From: Tubulanus polymorphus
Taxonomy: Eukaryota > Nemertea > Palaeonemertea > Tubulaniformes > Tubulanidae
NCBI RefSeq assembly: GCF_964204645.1
Contig: NC_134025.1
Coordinates: 19,808,001-19,872,000, forward strand
Length of the DNA: 64,000 nucleotides
Reading direction: 5' to 3'
The notes beneath the pieces are model-generated. The model had not been told where the DNA came from, did not search any database, and worked only from the letters and a program-made list of their open reading frames with translations. Below, in pieces: positions 63,901-64,000 of the stretch. The first letter of the stretch is position 1. Each line of letters opens with the position of its first letter. Both the position numbers and the translations under genes were made by a program.

Positions 63901-64000
63901 CCATGTATTCCTGACCTTAGATTTACCTCAAGATCTATACTTATAATTGTAGCAGATAAAATCATGACCACAAGATCTAGCTTGTTGTTTTATCTACCTG
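60916..64000. other. Intergenic, no confident gene
   Basis: Short open frames (for example 61715-61912, 61842-62054, 63540-63731, 63971-63759) have no conserved motifs or credible splice structure. About 61890-62110 has degenerate CCATGGTTGCCAT/GAGCAAGAAAG duplications. A small hairpin ATCATGGACGT/ACATCCATGAT lies near 62440-62465. Confidence 0.5.

Overview
This is a 64 kb piece of an animal nuclear genome, most likely a marine invertebrate (lophotrochozoan or invertebrate deuterostome; the phylum cannot be fixed from the sequence alone). It is AT-rich. Its genes are split by GT...AG introns, and introns and intergenic DNA are full of inverted-repeat DNA transposon remnants, tRNA-derived SINEs, a LINE tail and a Penelope-like fragment. 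There is no operon structure, CRISPR array or bacterial-type signal.

Layout. (1) 1-15794, + strand: the 3' part of fidgetin-like 1 (FIGNL1), an AAA+ ATPase. Twelve exons are supported plus a possible exon fragment at the left edge, and all splice phases agree. Two long introns (2606-7547 and 7998-14022) hold a decayed zinc-finger/trihelix-type gene, several inverted-repeat elements and SINE heads. (2) 15795-21494: intergenic repeats, including two transposons nested inside older repeats. (3) 27623 to about 21495, - strand: a homologue of Ashwin (vertebrate C2orf49), with three coding exons found and the C-terminal end uncertain. (4) 27881-32620, + strand: complete TAF13 (TFIID subunit) in four exons. 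Ashwin and TAF13 are head to head with 257 bp between start codons, so they probably share a bidirectional promoter. (5) 32621-36030: repeats and featureless AT-rich DNA. (6) 56016-36031, - strand: a synaptotagmin-like protein (SYTL/granuphilin type) with two C2 domains and a serine-rich linker built from several very short exons. An upstream exon at 57527-56979 may belong to a longer form. (7) 58243-57881, - strand: a small unrecognised intronless gene. (8) 58244-64000: no confident gene; a LINE 3' tail, a tRNA-SINE and an ATT microsatellite.

The genes are unrelated housekeeping or trafficking genes (DNA repair ATPase, tRNA-ligase-complex-associated protein, general transcription factor, Rab/membrane C2 protein) and do not form one pathway. 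The most distinctive content is the repeat landscape. One composite inverted-repeat family (ends reading TTTTTAGCCC ... GGGCTAAAAA, with internal tandem subunits of about 130-160 bp) occurs at least eight times. It served as target for younger transposons whose empty sites can be read from paralogous copies, and one copy abuts a splice donor of the C2B domain. All coordinates come from reading splice signals and frames by eye; transcript data were not available.
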